Origin: Cyanobacteria bacterium M_surface_10_m1_298
GTDB taxonomy: Bacteria; Cyanobacteriota; Cyanobacteriia; PCC-6307; Cyanobiaceae
DNA length: 64,000 nt
Reading direction: 5' to 3'
Assembly (NCBI GenBank): GCA_016882485.1
Contig: VGPT01000002.1
Coordinates: 1 to 64,000, forward strand
Of the stretch, positions 45,451 to 53,540 are shown one piece after another. The translations under genes and the position numbers were made by a program. The notes under the pieces were generated by a model. It was not told the origin of the DNA. It was given only the letters and a program-made list of their open reading frames with translations, and searched no databases. Positions within the stretch are counted from its first letter, which is position 1. Each line of letters starts with the position of its first letter.

Positions 45451-45843
45451 TGAGGCGTGCTGGGGCGGCTGATGGGGGCGACGGCGAAGCACCTGTGCTC
45501 GCAGGCTTGGCTCCAGGTGCATCCAGATCGCTACCACCAGATCGAAGCTGTTGGCCTGGGGATCAAAGCTTTGGAGGTCGTAGCACTCGCAGCGGATGGC
45601 GACCCCTCTGGAGGCGGCGAGCTGCTGGGCTTTGCGCAGGCCAACCGGGCTGAGATCTTGCGCCACAACGCGATGGCCGAGGCGGGCCAGATGCACCGCA
45701 TTGCGGCCTTCTCCTTCTGCCAGGCAAAGGGCATCCCCTGGGTGTAGGGCGCCGGCCTGGAGGCGAAGGAAGTCGTTTGGCTCTGATCCGTAGGCGTAGC
45801 TCTCTGATCCAAAGCGCTCATCCCAGAACTGGCGTGGATTCAC
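45451..45843 (-). pseudogene. Class I SAM methyltransferase (TehB-like) N-terminal fragment
   Basis: FWDERFGSESYAYGSEPNDFL, GDALCLAEGEGRNAVHLARLGHRVVAQDLS, FDLVVAIWMHLEPSLRAQV; then homology appears to end, reading into sequence antisense to the micro-ORF. Confidence 0.6.
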
Positions 45844-45887
45844 CTGGATCGCCGGTGCATAATGCGCGTATTGTCATACAGGGATTT

Positions 45888-46226
45888 ATGGGTGCTGCAG
45901 GCTCCATGCCCTCGCCGCAATTGCTGGGGGAATACAGCCAGTTTTTCCGGTTGTTGAGCGAGCCGGCCCGGCTTCAATTGCTGTGCCACCTCAAGCAGGG
46001 GCCTCTCGATGTGGCCGCCTTGATCGAAGCCACTGGCTTTTCCCAGTCCCACATCAGTCGACAGCTGGGTCAACTGCAGCGGGCTGGTCTGGTTCGCTGT
46101 GAGCGTGAGGGCACGCGCACGATCTGGCAGGCCGATGGCGCGTTGGTGGATGACCTCTGCGACCTGGTGCAGACGCGCCTCAAGCAGAGGCTGCAGGCCC
46201 AGTTGGAACAGCTCCAGGTCGGCTAG
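45888..46226 (+). CDS. ArsR-family transcriptional regulator
   Basis: FFRLLSEPARLQLLCHLKQGPLDVAALIEATGFSQSHISRQLGQLQRAGLVRCEREGTRTIWQ. Confidence 0.92.
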   Translation: MGAAGSMPSPQLLGEYSQFFRLLSEPARLQLLCHLKQGPLDVAALIEATGFSQSHISRQLGQLQRAGLVRCEREGTRTIWQADGALVDDLCDLVQTRLKQRLQAQLEQLQVG

Positions 46227-46330
46227 GGGTGTGACAGATCAAGATCTGCTCCGGAATGCTTAAGGGGCCCTTGATTTCCGCTTCGCGCGCGGTAGATCAC
46301 TTAGCCTGATTGTCTTCGGTCATTCCGACG

Positions 46331-46588
46331 ATGCAGATCACGCACCGGTCTGAGGACGACGTGCAGATCACGATGAGCCGTGAAGAGGCGGCTCTTCTGG
46401 TGGATCTCTGTCACGCGGCAGCGTTTTCCGATCTTCTGCCCCGACGCCGCGAGGCCCAGCTGCGCATCCAGCGCTTCGTCTGGGATGTACAGACCAACCT
46501 GTTCGATGCCGCCCAGTCGGTCTGGAAAGCCAAGCGTCACATCAACATGCCCGTGTCCAAGGCGCGTCGCCGCACCCTGGTCGCCTAG
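46331..46588 (+). CDS. Conserved hypothetical protein
   Basis: MQITHRSEDDVQITMSREEAALLVDLCHAAAFSDLLP... Confidence 0.6.
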   Translation: MQITHRSEDDVQITMSREEAALLVDLCHAAAFSDLLPRRREAQLRIQRFVWDVQTNLFDAAQSVWKAKRHINMPVSKARRRTLVA

Positions 46589-47811
46589 AGCAGTGCGCTG
46601 AGTTGGCTCGCCAAGGTTTCGGCACTGCGCAGGGCCCCCTCAACGCGTCCGAAGCCATCGCCAGCAATGGCATCGCCGCAGAACCCGATGGCGCTCTCGC
46701 TGCAGAGCATCAGGTTCTGGGGTAAGCCAGGGGCCTCTGGAAACGCGGCTCCCCAGCGCATCAACTGACGCTCGGCCCCCTCGGTTGGTAGCTGCAGTGC
46801 ACCCTGAAGGGCCTGCTCTAAGGCGTCGAGCACGGCCGCTTCGGCCTGGGCAGGAGGCTTCGCTCCGAGCAACAGGGCTGCTGAGGAGCGCGATCCGTAG
46901 ACGTCTTGATGCTGCCGCGCGAAAGCGGGAGAGGATTCCACTACGACCGCTGCACGGCCGGAGGGGAGGGCCTGCAGGCTGATCCGCCGCAGTCCCCAGC
47001 GCTGCTGCGCGGAGTCATCACACTGCAGGATCCGCCACGGTTGCTTGAGCCAGTGCTGCGCGGTGGCGGTCGGCAGGGTGAGCAGCAGGTTGGAGCTTGC
47101 CTGGGCCTTCATGCCAGCGAGATGACGCTGGGCCATCTGGAGCTTGGGATCACCCCGGAGCTGCGCGGCAACCTCCAGGGGAATAGCATCCCAGTCGAAC
47201 ACCATCTGGCAGCGGGGGTGAGCCAGCAGGGTGCCACTGAGCACCACCCAGCGGGCTTCGCCAATCACCGCACCGGTGCTGTCGCGAAGAGTCCAGCGCA
47301 GGGCGCTGCCCTGACCATTGGGCTCAAGGTGTCGCACTAAGGTGCTGTAGTGGAGCTCGGTGGGGGCCTGATCGGCCGTGGCTATCGCCAGCAAGCCTTG
47401 GCACAGCGCATCCATGGAGCCGTTGCCAGACCACAAGGCTCCCTCGCTGAAGCCATCCACGATGGGATCGTCGATCCGCCCATCGCCATTGAGGCTGCGG
47501 ATCACCTCGGTGTAGCGCGCAATGGAGCCCGACTCCGCCAGGGGGTCGATCAGGCGCGGGGGCGTTGACGCGCGGAGGTTGAAGAAGGGGGCGCCATGGT
47601 TGACCTGGAGCTCCGGATCCAGGCGGGAGCGGCGCGTGGCGCAACGCCCTCCAGACCCACGACCGATCTCCAGCAGGCTGATGGATCCGCTCCAGCCATC
47701 CAGCCGCAGGGCCGCCGCGACGGTACAACCCGCTACGCCTGCTCCGATGACAGCGAGATCTACGGATCGGGGTGGCGGGAGCAAAGGGCACCTCGGGGCA
47801 GCCACCATGCT
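46585..47811 (-). CDS. FAD-dependent oxidoreductase (renalase-like)
   Basis: DLAVIGAGVAGCTVAAALRLDGWSGSISLLEIGRGSGGRCATRRSR; C-term IGFCGDAIAGDGFGRVEGALRSAETLA. Confidence 0.9.
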   Translation of the reverse strand, partial: SMVAAPRCPLLPPPRSVDLAVIGAGVAGCTVAAALRLDGWSGSISLLEIGRGSGGRCATRRSRLDPELQVNHGAPFFNLRASTPPRLIDPLAESGSIARYTEVIRSLNGDGRIDDPIVDGFSEGALWSGNGSMDALCQGLLAIATADQAPTELHYSTLVRHLEPNGQGSALRWTLRDSTGAVIGEARWVVLSGTLLAHPRCQMVFDWDAIPLEVAAQLRGDPKLQMAQRHLAGMKAQASSNLLLTLPTATAQHWLKQPWRILQCDDSAQQRWGLRRISLQALPSGRAAVVVESSPAFARQHQDVYGSRSSAALLLGAKPPAQAEAAVLDALEQALQGALQLPTEGAERQLMRWGAAFPEAPGLPQNLMLCSESAIGFCGDAIAGDGFGRVEGALRSAETLASQLSALL

Positions 47812-48302
47812 GGAGCTTTCGCGATCGCGACGTGGTGAACCCCAGTGGAGAGGCCCTCTTGCAGGAGGAGCAACGGGTGCGCCGGCAGGGCACGGGAATC
47901 GAGGCAACGGAGCTGATCGGCACCTGGCAGCTCGATCAGATCTGGCCGAAGGGCCAGCAACGCCCCGCCCAGTTCTCCGCTCAGGTGTTGCGCTGGCTCG
48001 GAGCCCAGCTGCAGATCAGCACAGCCGCGAACCAACTTCAGCTGCGCAACGCAGTGCGCCTGGGTTTGGTTGAGCTCCGCTTTGAAGGCCCAGGATCGCT
48101 TCAGGGACGGCGGCCTCTACTGCAGTTTCACTTTGATCAGATGCAGCTCTGGCTGGCCGGTCGCTGTGTGTTCTCCAAGCCTCTCCCGGAGCCCTCCCCC
48201 CAGAAACTCTCGTTCTTCGCCTTGATTCAGCGGGACCCTTCCGGTTGGTTGGCGGCCCGGGGCCGCGGCGGCGGACTGGCCTGTTGGCGTTTGGTGGCCT
48301 GA
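47772..48302 (+). CDS. Conserved hypothetical (plastid-lipid-associated/fibrillin-like?)
   Basis: IEATELIGTWQLDQIWPKG...; start uncertain, probably downstream of 47772. Confidence 0.5.
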   Translation: MAGAKGTSGQPPCWSFRDRDVVNPSGEALLQEEQRVRRQGTGIEATELIGTWQLDQIWPKGQQRPAQFSAQVLRWLGAQLQISTAANQLQLRNAVRLGLVELRFEGPGSLQGRRPLLQFHFDQMQLWLAGRCVFSKPLPEPSPQKLSFFALIQRDPSGWLAARGRGGGLACWRLVA

Positions 48303-48318
48303 GCACCTTGACCGACCT

Positions 48319-48615
48319 GTGAAGTCGCCAACATGGGCTGATCTGCTCACGAAGCCAGCGATGGGGTGTCCGCGGTGTGGCAGCTGGTCGGTGAAAGCGG
48401 ATCGAAGCCTCGGTGGACGCATGGTCTGCGGTCGCTGCGGGGTTCCGCTGGAGGGGGTGCGGGCCTCCGGTGGGCCACGGGCGCTTAGGCCCCTACGCGC
48501 GCGCTGGGGCTGGTGGCTGTTGGGACTTCTGCTGTTGTCGGGGGCTTTGGCGGCCTTGACTCCGAGGGATCCTCAAAACCAACGGGAGGCGCCCACGGTC
48601 ATGCAGGGTCTCTGA
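48319..48615 (+). CDS. Zinc-ribbon small membrane protein
   Basis: CPRCGSWSVKADRSLGGRMVCGRCG plus one TM. Confidence 0.65.
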   Translation: MKSPTWADLLTKPAMGCPRCGSWSVKADRSLGGRMVCGRCGVPLEGVRASGGPRALRPLRARWGWWLLGLLLLSGALAALTPRDPQNQREAPTVMQGL

Positions 48616-48649
48616 TCGGTCAAAGTGATGCGCCGCTGCCTCGAGATCC

Positions 48650-49039
48650 ATGGCCGACGCTCCTTATCTGATTGCCTTGGCTCTGCTGGATCAGGGCGGG
48701 CAGCGGGCGATGCCCCTGCAGGGCAAGTCATTGCGTGAGCCCCTGCCGGCCGATGGCGATCCCGGCGAGGTAGGCCGCTTGCAGGCTTTGGATCTGCTGG
48801 TGCGGGTTTGGCAGCGCAGCGATCAGGGCCCGCTCTCTCGAGCCTCCGGGGATCAAAGCCTGCTGGTGGTGGCTGTTCCGATCGAAGCGCTCCAGGAGGA
48901 GCTGCCCGCCCTTAAGGCGGCCTGGCTCAACAGTGGAGATACGGCGGCGCTGGTGCAGGGGCTGGCGGAGCTGGGATCCGGTGTTTGGAGCCTCACTCTC
49001 GAGTCGCGCCAGCCGCTGAGCTACCGCCGCCTGGCCTAG
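48650..49039 (+). CDS. Conserved hypothetical protein
   Basis: 129-aa ORF in consistent strand context. Confidence 0.55.
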   Translation: MADAPYLIALALLDQGGQRAMPLQGKSLREPLPADGDPGEVGRLQALDLLVRVWQRSDQGPLSRASGDQSLLVVAVPIEALQEELPALKAAWLNSGDTAALVQGLAELGSGVWSLTLESRQPLSYRRLA

Positions 49040-49051
49040 AGCATTGAGCGC

Positions 49052-49267
49052 TCAGTTGTATTCGCCCGGGATGTCGTTCTTGCGAACGGTGACCCGGTCG
49101 AACTTTTTTCCCGACACCCGCAGGAGTTCATCACCGGAGAACTCAAAGCCCCGCTTCAAGGCGATCTGAGCCACATCGTCGGCGGTGGCCGCTGCCAGCA
49201 CCTCGCTTTTAAGGGCAGCATCGTCTTGCATGCGGGCCAGGAAGGCTTTCAGCTGATCAAGCGACAT
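49052..49267 (-). CDS. Nif11-domain small protein
   Basis: MSLDQLKAFLARMQDDAALKSEVLAAATADDVAQIALKRGFEFSGDEL. Confidence 0.85.
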   Translation of the reverse strand: MSLDQLKAFLARMQDDAALKSEVLAAATADDVAQIALKRGFEFSGDELLRVSGKKFDRVTVRKNDIPGEYN

Positions 49268-49293
49268 GGCACCGATGCGGGTGGCCCAGTTTC

Positions 49294-49995
49294 TCAGTTT
49301 CTTGTTCCGCTGGCGGGCGTGAGGTAAGGATCGAGGAAACTCAGCGGCTGGTTCATCGTGGCCGAGAAACCGAGGATGCCCTGATCGCGATGGCTGTACA
49401 GCAGGCTGTCGTCGCGATCGATCAGATAGGTGCCGCCCCGCTGATTGATGAAGTCGTCGCGCGGTACGTAGGTGCGCCAGTTGCTGAGCACTTCGCTCAT
49501 GTTGCGCAAACGCACCGTGGCGAGCTCAAACGGCCGTTGAAAGCCCTCGCCGCCCGCCAGGCGAAATAGAGGGCTATCGATCCGCTGGGGCGCAGTGCGA
49601 TCACCCCGATAGCCGCGGAACACTTCCGCCAGGGTGCCGGGCGAGCCGATGCCGGCGCACATCAATAGCAGCCCTGGCCAGGGTCCGCCTGGCGTCTGAA
49701 GGCCCCCATAGAGGCCCAGCTCTCGGTGCAGCTGCGGCTCGGAGTCCACCTCCAGGGCCTCGCGCGGAAAACCGGTGTAACGGCAGAAGCGATCGGCACC
49801 CGCGGTGTCGCCGATGGCGATCGCCCGCACCCGGATGCCCGCTGCATCCAGTTGCGGGAGCACAGGCACCAGGGCCTGGGCGTATTCCATCGAATCAAAA
49901 TCCCCAAGCTGGGTGAGCAGCAGCACCAAGCGGCGGCCCTGATCCATGCCCGGGGTGGCTTGGAGGCGCTGAAGGAGAGGCTCAGGGGCTTGCAT
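49294..49995 (-). CDS. Peroxiredoxin-like (AhpC/TSA) family protein
   Basis: GRRLVLLLTQLGDFDSMEYAQALVPVLPQLDAAGIRVRAIAIGDTAGADRFCRYTGFP. Confidence 0.7.
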   Translation of the reverse strand: MQAPEPLLQRLQATPGMDQGRRLVLLLTQLGDFDSMEYAQALVPVLPQLDAAGIRVRAIAIGDTAGADRFCRYTGFPREALEVDSEPQLHRELGLYGGLQTPGGPWPGLLLMCAGIGSPGTLAEVFRGYRGDRTAPQRIDSPLFRLAGGEGFQRPFELATVRLRNMSEVLSNWRTYVPRDDFINQRGGTYLIDRDDSLLYSHRDQGILGFSATMNQPLSFLDPYLTPASGTRN

Positions 49996-50933
49996 CAGCG
50001 CACGTTCAGGTCCTGGCGCACATCCTCCAGGGGCCGGTCGATCCATGTCCAGAAATCCCAGTGCAGGTCGCGGATTGGACCGATCACCTCCGAGCCACGC
50101 TGCAGGGCTGACGCAAAGGCCGGGGCCTGCAATTGATCCTTCAGCTTGGGGGCCACGCTGCCAGCAAGCGGGTCGGCAATTCCCATCTGGAACTGCAACA
50201 GCGCTGGGATCGCGATCAACAGGGCGTGATCTGGGAACAGACCCATGCTGAAGGCCAGCACCTGAAGCTCCCCATCGGGATCGGTGGCGTAACCCCCGAT
50301 CACGTGATGCACGTCATGGGTGGCCACGTAGTCGTAGGGGAGCCCTTGGCGACTGCCTGGGTAGGGGAAGCCGTTCTGTTCGTAGTAGTGATGGAGCGAT
50401 TGCCCCAGGCTTCCTGGCGCTGAGAACTCCAGAGCCGCGTAGCGCTCCTGATGGCGCTGGTCGATACCCAGCCCCAGCATGGGCAGGATGAAGCGGGCGT
50501 AGCCCTGCAGCGTGCTGTCGTGGTTGAGCTCGCGAAAGGTGCGGCGATAGAGATCGCCGAAGGCCTTGAGCACATGGCCGCGGCACACCTCCTCCAGGTC
50601 GGCCATCACCGCCGGCTCGATCTCAAGCTCCTCGGCCAGCTGCTTGAGCAGGGCCACTTTCTGGGTTTCGAGTTCGGGTTCCAGAAAGGCCAGAAGAGTG
50701 AAAAGCTGCATCGTTTCCTGCCGCTGCCGCTGGTCTCTGATCAGATCTGACAAGCCCAGAGGAAGCTGGGGCGGCAGAGAACCAGGCCAGGGTGAGCCCA
50801 CCAAAGCTGGGAACAGCTCGCGTAACTGGAGTGCCTCGCGGGCGCTGGGCGTTGCACTGACCAGGGCGCTGCAGGCCTGGGCCAGCCCTTGCACAGCGGC
50901 GGGGGAGAGGGAGTCGAGGGCGTGAAACGCCAT
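49995..50933 (-). CDS. Coq4-like protein
   Basis: GLPYDYVATHDVHHVIGGYATDPDGELQVLAFSMG. Confidence 0.65.
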   Translation of the reverse strand: MAFHALDSLSPAAVQGLAQACSALVSATPSAREALQLRELFPALVGSPWPGSLPPQLPLGLSDLIRDQRQRQETMQLFTLLAFLEPELETQKVALLKQLAEELEIEPAVMADLEEVCRGHVLKAFGDLYRRTFRELNHDSTLQGYARFILPMLGLGIDQRHQERYAALEFSAPGSLGQSLHHYYEQNGFPYPGSRQGLPYDYVATHDVHHVIGGYATDPDGELQVLAFSMGLFPDHALLIAIPALLQFQMGIADPLAGSVAPKLKDQLQAPAFASALQRGSEVIGPIRDLHWDFWTWIDRPLEDVRQDLNVR

Positions 50934-51010
50934 GACGGTGCAGGTGGTCGCCTCAGCACAGGTTGGCCAGCGCAGCGCTGAAGCGCAGCCAGGCTGTGCA
51001 GAATCGACGG

Positions 51011-51157
51011 ATGGATCGCCGCCACTGGATGCTGTTCGTCGTCGCCTTGGCCTGCATCGCTGGGCTGGTGCTTTGGATCGGAGAGATCGATCTCGGCATG
51101 GAGGAGTCGATCCCTCCAGCTCCCGCCTCCTCTCCTACTGCCCCCGCTCAGCCATGA
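51011..51157 (+). CDS. Small single-TM protein
   Basis: MDRRHWMLFVVALACIAGLVLWIGEIDLGMEESIPPAPASSPTAPAQP; stop overlaps next start. Confidence 0.5.
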   Translation: MDRRHWMLFVVALACIAGLVLWIGEIDLGMEESIPPAPASSPTAPAQP

Positions 51158-51549
51158 CCCACCTGTTGCTCACCCTCACCCTGGCGTTGTTCCACCTGGT
51201 GGGACCGGTGCCCTCCGACCTGGGTGTGCACAACGGGACCCTGGCTCCTTGCCCCAGCCCGGCCCACTGCGCCCGCGCCGATTGGACGGTGGCTGACCCT
51301 GGAGCGAGCTTGGCTGCCCTGGTGCCGGTGGTGTCCGCCACGCCCCGCACCGAGGTGGTGGAGCAGAGCTCTGACTATCTGCACGCCACAGCGAGCAGTG
51401 CCCTGTTTGGCTTTGTGGATGATCTTGAGCTCTACGCCGACACCTCACGAGGTGTGCTGCAGGCGCGCTCAGTGTCACGGCTGGGGGATTCCGATCTGGG
51501 GGTGAATGGTCAACGCTTGGCAGCCCTGCAGGCAGCGCTTAGGGGTTAA
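51154..51549 (+). CDS. DUF1499 family protein
   Basis: SSDYLHATASSALFGFVDDLELYADTSRGVLQARSVSRLGDSDLGVNGQRL. Confidence 0.88.
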   Translation: MTHLLLTLTLALFHLVGPVPSDLGVHNGTLAPCPSPAHCARADWTVADPGASLAALVPVVSATPRTEVVEQSSDYLHATASSALFGFVDDLELYADTSRGVLQARSVSRLGDSDLGVNGQRLAALQAALRG

Positions 51550-52105
51550 GCCGCTCCTCGCTCCAGTGCTGATCGGCGCGCCAGCGGCGGCGCTGATGGG
51601 GGTGTCCCGTGAGCTCCAGCAGCTCCACCTGGCTCACGGCGATGCGCAGCAGGGTGAAGCACGCCGGTAAGGGTGTGCCGTCCGGCAGCTCGGCCGGGAA
51701 GGCGGCGGTGGCATCGAACGGCGCACCGGGCTCCGGCCAGCCCCAGAGCGCGCGGGCCCCGGGGTTGAGCTGTTGCCAGTGCTGCTCGCGGGCGGCCTGC
51801 TCGTCCGGCGGTGGCAGCTCCAGCCGCTGGCCCCGCAGCCGAAATTGCGAGCGCGCTTTGGGCAGTAGCCAACACAGCTCCAGGCGGGGTTCGGCGATCA
51901 GCTCGCTGGCTTTGCTGCTGCGGCTGTCGGTGAGCAGATCCAGCACAGCTGGCCCGGCCCAGCCGCGAAACACCAGCGTGCGCACCCGCGGTGCTCCATC
52001 GGCGCCGATGCTGGCCAGCTGTAGCCAGCGCGCTTGGGGTGATCGCCCCTCCCGCTGGCGGGCGCCGCGTAGCAACGGCCTCCAGGGGGGAAGCTGCTCA
52101 CTCAT
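51539..52105 (-). CDS. Pyridoxamine 5'-phosphate oxidase-related FMN-binding protein
   Basis: RWLQLASIGADGAPRVRTLVFRGW, LTDSRSSKASELIAEPRLELCWLLP, FRLRGQ. Confidence 0.85.
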   Translation of the reverse strand: MSEQLPPWRPLLRGARQREGRSPQARWLQLASIGADGAPRVRTLVFRGWAGPAVLDLLTDSRSSKASELIAEPRLELCWLLPKARSQFRLRGQRLELPPPDEQAAREQHWQQLNPGARALWGWPEPGAPFDATAAFPAELPDGTPLPACFTLLRIAVSQVELLELTGHPHQRRRWRADQHWSEERLNP

Positions 52106-52509
52106 GCCGCTCTGTCACAGCTGTAGTGCTCCCAGTCGCCCCGCCGCTGGGCAAACTCCGGGTGGTCGGGATCGATCGCTTGCCACCACCAGCGCCCATC
52201 GCTGTAGCTGGGGGTGCCGGCGTTGTTGGTGCGCGGCAGCTGCAGGCTCACCCCGCGCCACTGCAGCACGATGAAGGCGCCGGGCACCGTGCCGCTGGCG
52301 CTGTTGGGGATCTCGGTGGCATCCACGGCGCCGATGTGCACGGCAGCCACCAGAGGATCGGCATCACAGAGAAAGTGTTCGGGGGCTGGATCCACCAGGG
52401 CCAAGCCAACCGGCGCCACGATCAGATTCCAGAGCGGCAGCAGCAGGGCCAGAAGTAGCGCCAGGAGCTGGGTCACGGCAGGGGGGCGGGCCTGATCAGG
52501 ATGGCGCAA
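52102..52509 (-). CDS. Secreted hypothetical protein
   Basis: N-terminal signal-like hydrophobic stretch; ATGA overlap with downstream gene. Confidence 0.6.
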   Translation of the reverse strand: MRHPDQARPPAVTQLLALLLALLLPLWNLIVAPVGLALVDPAPEHFLCDADPLVAAVHIGAVDATEIPNSASGTVPGAFIVLQWRGVSLQLPRTNNAGTPSYSDGRWWWQAIDPDHPEFAQRRGDWEHYSCDRAA

Positions 52510-52880
52510 TGCCCCTCACCCTCGTGTACGACGGCGGTTGTCCGTTCTGCCAGTTCTTCGCCCTGCGCAGTGAACTGGTGGGGGGACTGCCTGGGCTGGA
52601 GATCCGCGATGGCCGCGCCGATCACGACCTGCGGGCGGCGTTAAAAGAGCGAGGCCTGGATCTAGCCCGCGGTGCTGTGCTGCTGCAGGGCGAGCAGGCC
52701 TGGCATGGGGCCGAGGCGATCGCTGAACTGTGCGGGCGATTGCAGCCCAGTGATCCCCTGCTGGCCTTGTTGCACCAAGTGTTTGCCGCCCCGCCCCGGG
52801 CCCGGCGCCTCTATCCGTTGCTGCTCTGGGCCCGGCGGATGGCCTTGCAATGGAAAGGCCTGCCGGAAGACCCCGATTAA
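52509..52880 (+). CDS. DCC-family (DUF393) thiol-disulfide oxidoreductase-like
   Basis: LTLVYDGGCPFCQFFALRSE. Confidence 0.9.
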   Translation: MPLTLVYDGGCPFCQFFALRSELVGGLPGLEIRDGRADHDLRAALKERGLDLARGAVLLQGEQAWHGAEAIAELCGRLQPSDPLLALLHQVFAAPPRARRLYPLLLWARRMALQWKGLPEDPD

Positions 52881-52899
52881 GTGGAACTCCGGCAGGCCT
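52856..52899. repeat. 12-bp perfect inverted repeat at end of DUF393 gene
   Basis: AGGCCTGCCGGA - 20 nt - TCCGGCAGGCCT. Confidence 0.85.
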
Positions 52900-52922
52900 A
52901 AGGGATCAGCGTTCAGCTGCGA

Positions 52923-53464
52923 TCAGGCAACAGCAGCAGCAGCGCGATCGAAGTAGGTGCCGATCTCGCTCATCAGAGCGGAGCAGTCGCCGGGGGTGAT
53001 GCCGTTGCGATCGTTGGCGATGAGATGGCAGCGTCCTTCATCTTGCGGATGCCTTCAGCCACGGAAGCGCCAGGAACGCCCAGGGCCAGGTAGGTCTCAC
53101 GCAGGCCATTCAGGCAGCGGTCTTCCAGCACGGAAGCGTCGCCGGTGAACACGGCATAGGTCACGTAGCGCAGCACGATCTCCATGTCGCGCAGGCAAGC
53201 AGCCATGCGGCGGTGGGTGTAGGCGTTGCCACCGGGGGCGATCAGAGCAGGCTGCTGGTCGAACAGTTCGCGAGCAGCGTTGGTGACGATGGCGGAAGCG
53301 TTGGAGGTGATGCGGTTCACCGAATCCATACGCTTGTTGCTCTCGCTCACCATGGCGGCGAAGGCATCAATTTGGCCAGCGTTCAGGAATTCGCCGCGGG
53401 CATCGGCCTGGGCAACAACCTTGGTGAAAGCGTCGAACACGAAGAACTGTGTTCTTGTGCTCAT
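52923..53464 (-). pseudogene. cpcB: Phycocyanin beta subunit with apparent 1-nt frameshift near 53022
   Basis: [18 protein letters not shown]...[15 protein letters not shown]...[72 protein letters not shown] then, in another frame, [32 protein letters not shown]. Confidence 0.9.
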
Positions 53465-53540
53465 AACCTAGGGATCGGCACGGCCCCGCCGCGAGTGATC
53501 CCCTCGGTGTCTACGGTCAGAGCTCCGGTTGCGCGCAGAC

